Part shown: piece by piece, positions 13,526 to 20,963 of the stretch | Numbering within the stretch: the first letter of the stretch is position 1 | How the letters are laid out: every line of letters starts with the position of its first letter | Assembly: GCA_024232355.1 (NCBI GenBank) | Contig: JAAEPW010000161.1 | Coordinates: 1 to 20,963, forward strand | Length of the DNA stretch: 20,963 nt | Direction of reading: 5' to 3' | DNA from: Chloroflexota bacterium | Lineage (GTDB): Bacteria > Chloroflexota > Anaerolineae > B4-G1 | The notes under the pieces: model-generated | The model's database searches: none | What the model saw: the letters and a program-made list of their open reading frames with translations, nothing else | Told to the model about the DNA's origin: nothing | Position numbers and translations under genes: made by a program

Positions 13526-16500
13526 TTGAAATCTCGAACACTACTGACCGGGTTGATCGTAACAATCCTCTTGGCAATTGCATCCAGGTCAAGCTTCAGC
13601 GCACCCGTCATAGGCCACGGTCCCGATACACCAACCGAAACCCCGGAATACGCCCCCAACCGCGTAATCATCAAATTCAAAGAGGGTAGGATGCCCAACT
13701 CGGCCCACAGCATGATGGTGAACCAATTGGGGGTCACATCCCACCAAAGGCTACACGCCATCGGCGCAGAAGTTTGGGACATATCTATTCCGGTCGAGGA
13801 CGCCATCGCCCGGTACCAGGGCCACCCGGCGGTCGAATACATAGAACCAGATTATATCGTAAGCGCTTCCGAAACAATCCCCAATGATCCCGACTTTTTA
13901 CAGCTCTGGGGCTTGCACAACACAGGCCAAGACAGCGGCACGCCGGACGCCGACATCGACGCGCCAGAGGCCTGGGATTTGGAAACCGGCGACAGCGGCA
14001 TCATAGTCGCCGTGATCGACTCGGGCATTGACTACAACCACATCGATCTTACAGCCAACATGTGGACGAATCCCGGCGAGGTGGCGGGAAACGGGATCGA
14101 CGACGATGGGAACGGATACGTCGACGATGTTTACGGCATCGACGTCTGGAACCACGACTCGGACCCAATGGACGACAGCGGCCATGGCACACACTGCGCA
14201 GGCACAATCGGGGCGAGGGGCAACAATAGCGTAGGTGTGACCGGCGTATCCTGGGACGTGCAGCTTGTGGCTATCAAGTTCCTCAATAGTAACGACCTGG
14301 GCTCTATATCAGGCGCTGTGGAAGCCATTCAATACGCCATCGACCACGGTGTACACATTATGAGCAATAGCTGGGGAGGGATATTTTACAGCCAGGCATT
14401 GTATGATGCGGTTTTGGCTGCCAGAGATGCGAGCATACTCTTTGTAGCCGCAGCAGGTAACGAGTCTCGCAACATAGACCTAACTCCCACTTATCCCGCT
14501 AGCTTTGACCTGGAAAATATCATCTCGGTTGCCGCCTCCAATCGTTATGACGACAAAGCCTGGTTTTCAAACTATGGCAAGACGTCGGTCGATGTTGCCG
14601 CGCCCGGTGCCGCAATACTGAGCACAGCTCCCGGAAACGCCTATTCGGTCAAGGATGGGACGTCGATGGCCACGCCTCACGTATCTGGGCTGGCTACGTT
14701 GGTTAAAGCCCATTACCCATCCTTAACCTGGAGAGAGATCAAAGACAGAATTTTGTATACCACCGATGATATCGCATCTTTCGATGGCGAGGTTCTTACC
14801 GGGGGTAGAATAAATGCCCACAATGCCCTCGCAGCTGAGGCGCATCCTCAGCTTTCCTACTATGGCATCGACATAGATGACGCCGGTGCCCTCGACTCCA
14901 ACGGCATTCTTGAGCCGGGAGAAACCACAGATTTTTATGTTGTTCTAAAGAATGGTTGGGCGCAGGCCAATTCGGTCACTGCCACGCTGTCGAGCCCCAA
15001 TTCCTACGTGACGGTCTCACTGGCATCCGCAATCTATGGCGATATTGACGCGGGCGAAACAAAAGAGAATCAAACGCCATTTATTGTCAGTCTGGCTTCA
15101 GACGCACCACCAGGTCAAAAGACCCCCTTTGAGATTTTCCTTACATACCAATACGACACCCAATCATACAGTCTAACAATTCCTTTCACCTACACGCCTT
15201 CTGGCGGCAATGCTTGGCTCTACCTTACTGACAGAGTAGATGACGGCAACGCCACGTGGCCCAACGATCTCTGGGAACCGGGAGAGACGATCGATTTCTA
15301 CGTCGGAATCCAAAACGATTGGGCCTCGGCCAAGTATGTCAGTGCCACACTCTCGAGTTCTGATGGTTATGTGACGATTCAACAAGCCTCTGCAAGTTAC
15401 GGAGAGCGTTTTCTGATCGGAGAGAGCAAGGAGAACGAAACGCCATTCGTCGTTCAATTGGCTTCTACAGCCTCTGCAGATCGCAAGATTTCCTTCGAAC
15501 TCACCCTGACCTATCAACGGAATAACCTGACCGAAACAGCGTCAATCCCTCTCTCTTACAGTGCTACTGACGTAATAGTCGTTGAATTCCCTGATCCAGT
15601 GCACTTTTACATAGATACGACATTTGCTATTGATGGCAATGCTGGCTACGTTCCCGCTTTCAACAGCGATATGCTGTGGTCTTTTTCGTTACTGACCGGT
15701 GAACTACTTGATAAGGATGGATTGAAACTGCCTGGATTGGGAAGTGATCCCTTCATATTTTCGAACAATCGTCTGGCGATCCCTGGATGGTTTCCCGACC
15801 GGGGCGTTTTCGTCGTTGATATCTCAGATCCAACAAATCTTCGCGAAATTGGCTTGATTCCATTTCCGAGAACAAATATTCAGGCGCAAAATGTAGAGAT
15901 CGACGATGATGGTGTGATAGGATATATCGTGGGATTCCCCGACGACCGGCTCTTTTCGTTCAATGTCGACACAATGGTACTTGAAGATAGTAACGGTCTG
16001 TTTCTCCCCGGCGACTTGAATCACATCACGCGTGCAGGTGACCGAATGGCAGTGGTAGACATGAATGGCCGCATCATAGTCGTTGATGTGAGCGATCCGG
16101 CCAATCTCGCGCTGGCGGGCGTGATCGAATTGCCCGGAAGCAACAGTTTTGATTCTGCCAACAACATCGTCTTTGCCAGTGATGGGCGCACGGGTTTCCT
16201 CTCTTCTCGAGAGCGTGTGCTCTATTCCTTCGATGTCATCGATCTCAGGCTGCTCGATCCTGATGGAATTGCGTTTGGCGATGAGTCTAGTGGGGCACAG
16301 GTAGCCATTCACAATACAACAGTTGCAACTATGTGGTGGCGAGGGTTGGCTTTCATCGACGTAAGTGATCCAACCGATATGCAAATTATCTCGGAGGCCG
16401 ACTTTGGTGAGACAATTGCTCCACAAGGCAGTGCGACGATTTCATTCCTTGAAAACGGAACGTTAGCTGCAATACCAGTTGTAGTCCCTGACAATCTGGT

Positions 16501-18868
16501 ATTTGTGTTTGACGTTGCCACGGGTGCCCGGGTCGCCGATCCACTTTCCGTGGACGATCAACCGAATTTCCTGACGGCGTATGGTTCGGATGATCGTTTG
16601 GGCGTACTATGTGCAGGCAACGATGCGGATAACATCCACTTGATCCACCGGTATCCCGTGCCGGAACCCAATATCACCGTCCAACCAACTGCTCTAACAA
16701 TGGAGGCAAGCTATGGCTATACAATCACCCGCTTGTTGACCATTACCAATACCGGTACTCTCGATTTAATGTGGAGCCTGGAGGAAAACCCAATGGTGGA
16801 CTGGTTGGATCGGCAACCGACCGGGGGAACAACCGACGTGCGGAGTGAGATCGTGCTTACCTTCACCACGACAATGACCCCAGGCACCTACCTAACGTCA
16901 CTGGAGATCGACAGTAACGATCCAGATGAAAGGTCACTCAGCATACCGGTGGCACTGACTATATTGGATGTACCCAATATCTCTGTGGATCCAAGCACCT
17001 GGACAATGACCATCGTAGCTGGAACGACGACCACTCGCACGTTGAACATCCACAACATTGGTTCACTTGATCTGGACTGGAGCCTGGTCCAGGAACCACC
17101 TGTGCCCTGGCTGGGCACTCGGCCCACGACCGGCACAGTTCTCCCATCAGGTAGCAGCAGCGCGACACTGGTTTTGACTGCCCCCATCACCTTGGGCATC
17201 CATACCACAACACTGACGATCATCAGCAACGACCCCGATGAGGGATCGATCCACATACCTATCACCCTGGATGTTTTGGCCCCCGACATCTCTGTGGCCC
17301 CAAGCTCGTTGACAGTTACCCTGGCAACTGGAATGATGACCACTCACACGTTGACTATCAGCAACACCGGTTCGCTTGATCTGGATTGGAGTCTGGTCGA
17401 AGAACCACTCGTGTCCTGGTTAGTCACCCAGCCCACGACCGGTACAATTCTCCCATCAGACAGTACCAGTGCCACACTTGTGTTGACTTCACCCATTGCC
17501 TTGGGCACCTACACCTCAACACTAACGATCATCAGTAACGATCCTGATGAGGAATCGCTCCGCGTGCCCGTCACTCTGGATGTTCTCGCGCCAGATATCT
17601 CTGTGAACCCAAACGCATTGACAATCACTCTGGCAACCGGAATGATAACCTCGTGTTCGTTGACCATCAGCAACACTGGTTCACTCGATCTGGATTGGAA
17701 CCTAGTCGAAGAACCGCTTGTACCCTGGTTGGGTACTCGATCAATAACAGGCACAGTTCTTCCATCAAAGAACACCAGCGCTACACTTGTTTTGACTGCC
17801 CCCGTCACCTCGGGTATCTATACCTCAACACTGGCGATCATCAGCAATGACCCGGATGAAGGGTTGTTCCAAATCCCTGTTAGTATGGATGTTCTAGCGC
17901 CAGATATCTCTGTGGATCCAAACGCACTGACAATAACCTTGCCAGCCGGAACGACAGTCACGCATACGCTGGCCATCAGCAACACTGGCTCGCTCGATTT
18001 GGATTGGAGCCTAATCGAAGAACCGCCTGTACCCTGGCTGGATACTCAGCCCACCACCGGCACGGTTCTTCTCTCAGGCAGCACCAGCGCTACACTTGTT
18101 TTGACTGCCCCCATCGTCTCAGGCATCTACACCTCAACGCTGATGATCATCAGCAACGATCCAGATGAGGAGTCGCTCTACATACCTATCACCTTGGATG
18201 TTCTAGCGCCCGACATCTCTGTGGATCCAAGCACATTAACAATAACCCTGCCAGCCGGAACAACGGCCACTCACACGTTGACCATCAGTAACACCGGTTC
18301 GCTCGATTTGGGATGGAGCCTGGTCGAAGAACCATCCGTGCCCTGGTTAGACATCCAACCCACGACCGGCACAGTTCTTCCTTCAGATAACATCCAAATT
18401 ACACTTTTTTTGACTGCCCCTATCATCTCGGATGTTTACATATCAACACTGACAGTCATCACTAACGACCCGGATCAGGGATCACTGCACATACCTATCG
18501 CTCTGAATGTTCTGGCATCCGACATCTCTATAGATCCAAGCGTGTTGACAGTGACACTTGTGACTGGAACATCGACTACTCATACGTTGACCATCAGCAA
18601 CACCGGTTCGCTTGACTTGGATTGGAACTTGATCGAAGAACCGCCTGCGCCCTGGTTGGACATTCAACCAACAAGCGGCACAGTTCTTCCATCAGACAGC
18701 AATCAAGTTGAGCTCTTCTTCACCTCACATGTCACGCCAGGTGGCTACACCACAACGCTAAAGGTTAACAGCAACGATCCAGTTGAGAACTCGCTCGATG
18801 TACAAGTTACACTGAATGTACTGTATCATTACTGTTTCCTTCCATTGGTGCTGCGAGATGGTTGGTAA
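13526..18868 (+). CDS. Secreted subtilisin-like serine protease (peptidase S8) with propeller and Ig-like repeats
   Basis: The 1,780-residue protein starts at TTG (alternative ATG 13484). Residues 1-26 are a signal peptide (MKSRTLLTGLIVTILLAIAS). An I9-like prodomain (NRVIIKFKEG...AVEYIEPDY) spans about 41-113. The S8 catalytic domain follows, with Asp165 in VIDSGID, His220 in GHGTHCAG, oxyanion Asn312 in AAGNE and Ser380 in GTSMATPH, so the triad is complete. Then come two related beta-sandwich domains, each with LEPGET or WEPGET and a KEN[QE]TPF motif (bases about 14850-15580). A propeller-like region with DISDPTNL, DVSDPANL and DVSDPTDM motifs resembling LVIVD repeats covers 15590-16660. 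Seven Ig-like repeats lead to the C-terminus YHYCFLPLVLRDGW. It is probably exported, self-processed and retained at the surface, degrading extracellular protein. Substrate unknown. Confidence 0.95.
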   Translation: MKSRTLLTGLIVTILLAIASRSSFSAPVIGHGPDTPTETPEYAPNRVIIKFKEGRMPNSAHSMMVNQLGVTSHQRLHAIGAEVWDISIPVEDAIARYQGHPAVEYIEPDYIVSASETIPNDPDFLQLWGLHNTGQDSGTPDADIDAPEAWDLETGDSGIIVAVIDSGIDYNHIDLTANMWTNPGEVAGNGIDDDGNGYVDDVYGIDVWNHDSDPMDDSGHGTHCAGTIGARGNNSVGVTGVSWDVQLVAIKFLNSNDLGSISGAVEAIQYAIDHGVHIMSNSWGGIFYSQALYDAVLAARDASILFVAAAGNESRNIDLTPTYPASFDLENIISVAASNRYDDKAWFSNYGKTSVDVAAPGAAILSTAPGNAYSVKDGTSMATPHVSGLATLVKAHYPSLTWREIKDRILYTTDDIASFDGEVLTGGRINAHNALAAEAHPQLSYYGIDIDDAGALDSNGILEPGETTDFYVVLKNGWAQANSVTATLSSPNSYVTVSLASAIYGDIDAGETKENQTPFIVSLASDAPPGQKTPFEIFLTYQYDTQSYSLTIPFTYTPSGGNAWLYLTDRVDDGNATWPNDLWEPGETIDFYVGIQNDWASAKYVSATLSSSDGYVTIQQASASYGERFLIGESKENETPFVVQLASTASADRKISFELTLTYQRNNLTETASIPLSYSATDVIVVEFPDPVHFYIDTTFAIDGNAGYVPAFNSDMLWSFSLLTGELLDKDGLKLPGLGSDPFIFSNNRLAIPGWFPDRGVFVVDISDPTNLREIGLIPFPRTNIQAQNVEIDDDGVIGYIVGFPDDRLFSFNVDTMVLEDSNGLFLPGDLNHITRAGDRMAVVDMNGRIIVVDVSDPANLALAGVIELPGSNSFDSANNIVFASDGRTGFLSSRERVLYSFDVIDLRLLDPDGIAFGDESSGAQVAIHNTTVATMWWRGLAFIDVSDPTDMQIISEADFGETIAPQGSATISFLENGTLAAIPVVVPDNLVFVFDVATGARVADPLSVDDQPNFLTAYGSDDRLGVLCAGNDADNIHLIHRYPVPEPNITVQPTALTMEASYGYTITRLLTITNTGTLDLMWSLEENPMVDWLDRQPTGGTTDVRSEIVLTFTTTMTPGTYLTSLEIDSNDPDERSLSIPVALTILDVPNISVDPSTWTMTIVAGTTTTRTLNIHNIGSLDLDWSLVQEPPVPWLGTRPTTGTVLPSGSSSATLVLTAPITLGIHTTTLTIISNDPDEGSIHIPITLDVLAPDISVAPSSLTVTLATGMMTTHTLTISNTGSLDLDWSLVEEPLVSWLVTQPTTGTILPSDSTSATLVLTSPIALGTYTSTLTIISNDPDEESLRVPVTLDVLAPDISVNPNALTITLATGMITSCSLTISNTGSLDLDWNLVEEPLVPWLGTRSITGTVLPSKNTSATLVLTAPVTSGIYTSTLAIISNDPDEGLFQIPVSMDVLAPDISVDPNALTITLPAGTTVTHTLAISNTGSLDLDWSLIEEPPVPWLDTQPTTGTVLLSGSTSATLVLTAPIVSGIYTSTLMIISNDPDEESLYIPITLDVLAPDISVDPSTLTITLPAGTTATHTLTISNTGSLDLGWSLVEEPSVPWLDIQPTTGTVLPSDNIQITLFLTAPIISDVYISTLTVITNDPDQGSLHIPIALNVLASDISIDPSVLTVTLVTGTSTTHTLTISNTGSLDLDWNLIEEPPAPWLDIQPTSGTVLPSDSNQVELFFTSHVTPGGYTTTLKVNSNDPVENSLDVQVTLNVLYHYCFLPLVLRDGW
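16670..18826 (+). repeat. Seven tandem Ig-like repeats of 306-309 bp in the subtilase
   Basis: Units begin at 16670, 16976, 17285, 17594, 17903, 18212 and 18521. The first spacing is 306 bp and the next five are exactly 309 bp. Each unit reads as DISVDPSTLTITLPAG..THTLTISNTGS, then LDLDWSLVEEP, PWL, TTGTVLPS, TSTLTIISNDPDE and LDVLAP. The layout resembles BACON or ASPM-SPD2-Hydin-type Ig-like domains. Middle units are closest to each other and the first is most diverged, the pattern expected of expansion by unequal recombination. Confidence 0.93.
18826..18865 (+). other. C-terminal FLPLVLR tail motif of the subtilase
   Basis: The protein ends YHYCFLPLVLRDGW directly after the last Ig-like repeat. 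I associate short tails of the form [FY]LPLV[LIV]R near the very C-terminus with many secreted proteins of Chloroflexota. The position and hydrophobic-plus-arginine character suggest a sorting or anchoring signal, but no mechanism can be read from sequence. Confidence 0.5.
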
Positions 18869-18888
18869 AAGCTGCCCTCTGGCTGCTT
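18869..18888 (+). terminator. Weak hairpin immediately after the subtilase stop
   Basis: AAGCTGCC, a CTCT loop and GGCTGCTT pair with one central mismatch right after the stop codon. There is no T-run. It is a possible but weak terminator. Confidence 0.25.
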
Positions 18889-19538
18889 ATTCCATCCACT
18901 GAATCTGACAGGAAAGACTGGAAACTGGGGACACCTACTATGGCGGCTGGTATTATCATCCACGTCTGGATGATGGACAAGCTTCTGATGCTTCGAGCAC
19001 CTGTGCTGGCCGAAAAGAACATCCGTTCGGGTGTCGAGCAAAGTGGAAGTAGAACTATTCGTCTCAGAGCGTATCGAAAGCAGAGAAAGGGTGGATAGTG
19101 TTACTTGATCGAGAAATTATCCCCTCAATCCAGGCAGTTAGCAGTTACAGGTCGATGGAGGAGACTTTGTGAAGACAGGGAGCGGAAACTGGTACCAGAA
19201 AACCTACATCTAGCGCACACAAACTACCTGGTCTTGGGAGAAAAGATGTCGGAGCCAAGAGGCTATCTTTCTCTATGCCAGAGGGAGCGAACTATCAGGT
19301 AGTCTGTGAAGCGAGTTAGTGAAGGCAGCCGGAGGGTTGATGTGTTTCCTGTCCAACGCTCTCCGCTGTCTGCCAGTAGTAGTCGTGGTGCAGTCCACTT
19401 GGCACCGGGCGAGAAGTGATTTTGCCACCAAGCGGCGGTGCTTGTGGTCGATCTGGCTGGCACGGAATGTGCTGCTCGATTCCTTGATCGGGTGTGCTGC
19501 TTTGTTTCTGACTCTCCCACGTTCGCGTTGAGACTCCC
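18889..19538. other. Gene-poor 650-bp stretch between convergent transcripts
   Basis: I find no frame on either strand with both a plausible start signal and protein-like composition. The longest minus-strand frames (ending at 19263 and 19273) are arginine/serine/threonine-rich without recognisable motifs. No tRNA cloverleaf, CRISPR or strong terminator was seen. It may hold decayed coding sequence. Confidence 0.5.
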
Positions 19539-20519
19539 TCACCCCATCACCGGACGCATCGAAGCATCCGCATTGTGAAAAACCACGAACCGCCCATCGC
19601 GCATCCGGTCGTACAAGTCGCCCGACAACTCGGACGGCTCGCCGTTCATCGCAAACAGCGTGTGCGCCCGGCAGGCCACCGCCAGCCGGTAACGGTCGTC
19701 CAGAAATGCGGCACGGAATTCGTAGGCGAAATCCGTCATCTTGGCCGCGTCAATCTCGTCGATGGCCAGCACCGGCACGGCTTTGAGTCGCTCGTAGCGG
19801 GCCAGGGCATTTTCCTGGGCATTTGGCGCGTATCCCGCTCGGACGTAGTTCAATAGGTCACGCATTTTCACGTAAACGCCGGTGAGGCCGTGCTGTTCTC
19901 TGAACTCGTTGACCACCGCCTGCAAGATCAGAGTCTTGGCGTTGCCATATGTACCGTGAAGGGTCAAGAATCCCCAGGGCTGTTCGACAAAGCGGTGGGC
20001 CAGTTCCAGCATCGCCACCGTGTCTTGGCGCTCGATTAGGGCTTCCAGCGGCAACGTCTTGGCCACTACCTGGTCTTGAGGATCGACCTGAACGTCGTCC
20101 AACCGCAGCGCCAACTCTTCGGGCAACATACCAGAGACCTGGGACAAGCGGGCGAACTCGCGTTGTCTGATCGCCTCAGCCTGGCACGAACACGGCACGA
20201 GCGTGCCAAATCCGGGTTGACCGATGGGCACATTGGCGCGCACCCGTCCCAACCCTCGACAAAGCGAACACTCTTCCTCGACCTGTGGACGAATCGGTGT
20301 GCTGATCTGGCTCCACCAGTTTGTGCCGTTGCCGTTTTTGCCATTGTGTCCCACGTGTTCTTGTGTGTGAGACGATGGCGGCGAGGACATACCGTTGCCA
20401 TTTTTGCCATTGTGCCCTGCGTATTCTTGTGACAGCGGTACCACCCGCAGTTGCTGGGCGTATTTCGCTCGCAGCTTTTCTAATTGCCGTTGCCCGATCT
20501 CGGTTGCAGTTTGCATCAT
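19539..20519 (-). CDS. DnaC/IstB-type AAA+ ATPase, putative replicative helicase loader
   Basis: The 326-residue protein has a helical N-terminus, then a low-complexity linker with a duplicated 22-residue unit (GHNGKNGNG at about 35-43 and 57-65). A zinc-ribbon-like segment follows (C84-x2-C87 ... C110-x-C112), then the AAA+ core: P-loop GTYGNAKT (189-196), Walker B VLAIDE (250-255), a sensor-like AMNGEPSELSG and an Arg-finger-like YDRMRDGRF. This order matches DnaC/DnaI-like loaders, which deliver DnaB helicase to single-stranded DNA. The P-loop carries Ala where Gly is usual. ATG 20519 overlaps the upstream stop as ATGA. A second ATG at 20516 is equally possible. IstB of insertion sequences is the alternative, but no transposase partner is nearby. 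Confidence 0.88.
   Translation of the reverse strand: MMQTATEIGQRQLEKLRAKYAQQLRVVPLSQEYAGHNGKNGNGMSSPPSSHTQEHVGHNGKNGNGTNWWSQISTPIRPQVEEECSLCRGLGRVRANVPIGQPGFGTLVPCSCQAEAIRQREFARLSQVSGMLPEELALRLDDVQVDPQDQVVAKTLPLEALIERQDTVAMLELAHRFVEQPWGFLTLHGTYGNAKTLILQAVVNEFREQHGLTGVYVKMRDLLNYVRAGYAPNAQENALARYERLKAVPVLAIDEIDAAKMTDFAYEFRAAFLDDRYRLAVACRAHTLFAMNGEPSELSGDLYDRMRDGRFVVFHNADASMRPVMG
20325..20431 (-). repeat. Imperfect 66-bp tandem duplication in the loader linker
   Basis: Two 41-base copies (20325-20365 and 20391-20431, 66 bases apart, six mismatches) encode the repeated [EH]-x-GHNGKNGNG segments. The period is 22 codons, so the frame is kept. The region is a flexible asparagine/glycine linker between the N-terminal helix and the zinc-ribbon. 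Confidence 0.85.
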
Positions 20520-20963
20520 TTGGACCTCCTTTCAGCTTGTGCTCTTTCTTTCTGTCGTCTTTTCGTATGTTCGCGCATTTGTTCCCGGCGGATTTTGATC
20601 TCCTCCGGGGTATAGTCGTTTGCTGGATCAATCGAGGGTTTGCGAGAGATGGTGTTCCCCTGGTTGTTCCCATCAGACCTCTGACGGCTGCGCTGTGGTT
20701 TTGGTGGCGGCGTTTCGCCCTTGCGCAATTTGTGGATCAGCAGTGCGGGCACACTCCGCACTGAGGGGTCGTGCTCCAGCACGTCCAGCCAGGCAAGGAC
20801 GGGCTGTTCTCCGTAGGTTGATATCAGATCGGACGCCGCGTCGGAACTCATCGGAGTTTTCAGTGAGGTCAAACGATCAATCAAAGATTTCAAAGAGGAT
20901 GAATCCACACCACCACCATTCTGATCGTCGTTTTCATCATCGTCGCTGTTTGTGACCGTGACG
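20516..20963 (-). CDS. C-terminal part of an unidentified, possibly replication-associated protein (5' end outside window)
   Basis: The frame is open to the right edge. Codons before the first possible GTG (20908) read VTVTNSDDDENDDQNGGG, an acidic linker, so that GTG is probably internal. The visible 149 residues comprise this linker, a small helical segment (SLKSLIDRLTSLKTPMSSDAA ... PVLAWLDVLEHDP ... PALLIHKLRKGE) and a long basic charged tail with EEIKIRREQMREHTKRRQKE. The stop codon overlaps the start of the DnaC-type gene. In many bacteria a DnaD-like or initiator protein is encoded just before the helicase loader, so a primosomal role is plausible. No DnaD motif is visible in this fragment. 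Confidence 0.75.
   Translation of the reverse strand, partial: VTVTNSDDDENDDQNGGGVDSSSLKSLIDRLTSLKTPMSSDAASDLISTYGEQPVLAWLDVLEHDPSVRSVPALLIHKLRKGETPPPKPQRSRQRSDGNNQGNTISRKPSIDPANDYTPEEIKIRREQMREHTKRRQKERAQAERRSK
20525..20530 (-). promoter_or_regulatory. Ribosome binding site AGGAGG inside the upstream gene's 3' end
   Basis: On the minus strand AGGAGG lies five bases before ATG 20519 and eight before ATG 20516, within the last codons of the upstream gene. Together with the overlapping stop and start it indicates translational coupling of the two genes. Confidence 0.75.

Noticed and set aside
15824..16426. Minus-strand open frame of 200 codons opposite the subtilase propeller
   Set aside because: It overlaps the middle of a well-supported CDS and shows no start signal or homology-like motifs.
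19263..19542. Minus-strand frames of 85 and 89 codons after the helicase-loader gene, considered as a small gene or transposase remnant
   Set aside because: Composition is biased to Arg/Ser/Thr, two frames are equally open, and no transposase motif, ribosome binding site or terminal repeat was found.
20325..20431. Short direct repeats considered as replication iterons
   Set aside because: They keep the reading frame, encode a low-complexity protein linker and occur only twice, so a coding duplication explains them.

Overview
The window looks like a chromosomal segment of a Chloroflexota bacterium, probably Anaerolineae-like. This is inference. It rests on the modular secreted proteins full of PKD and Ig-like repeats, on the subtilase that ends in a short hydrophobic FLPLVLR motif of a kind I associate with secreted Chloroflexota proteins, and on the mid-range GC content. 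No 16S rRNA or other phylogenetic marker is present.

Layout. (1) Bases 1-11735 (+) hold the 3' part of one giant gene, open at the left window edge. It encodes a LamG domain, 13 PKD domains in three blocks, a right-handed beta-helix, a DUF2341-like module, a ZU5-like segment, an SpvB/TcdB-like plus YD-repeat RHS shell with a roughly 322-residue beta-propeller inserted in it, the RHS-associated core and a variable 230-residue C-terminal domain. (2) Bases 11765-12772 (+) encode an unrecognised cytoplasmic-looking protein directly downstream, the expected place for the cognate immunity protein. (3) Bases 12784-13188 carry a decayed second copy of the RHS core end, with an in-frame stop, and a possible small ORF. 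This looks like the relic of a displaced toxin cassette. (4) Bases 13190-13483 hold a strong hairpin, a C10 tract, a long inverted repeat and an extended -10 promoter. (5) Bases 13526-18868 (+) encode a secreted subtilisin-like protease with an intact catalytic triad, a propeller-like region and seven ~103-residue Ig-like repeats. (6) Bases 18869-19538 have no supportable gene. (7) Bases 20963-19539 (-) hold two overlapping genes: the C-terminal part of an unidentified, possibly replication-linked protein, and a DnaC-type AAA+ helicase loader.

Functional reading. The left two thirds is a polymorphic-toxin locus: a giant surface or secreted RHS protein with an adhesive front half, a toxin-like tip and a candidate immunity gene, followed by the debris of an older tip. 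The tip has a beta/alpha pattern resembling a Rossmann-type SAM-methyltransferase. Its activity is not established, and I recognise no described toxin family in it. The subtilase has its own promoter and is probably an independent exported enzyme. The minus-strand pair at the right is housekeeping-like replication machinery convergent with the rest.
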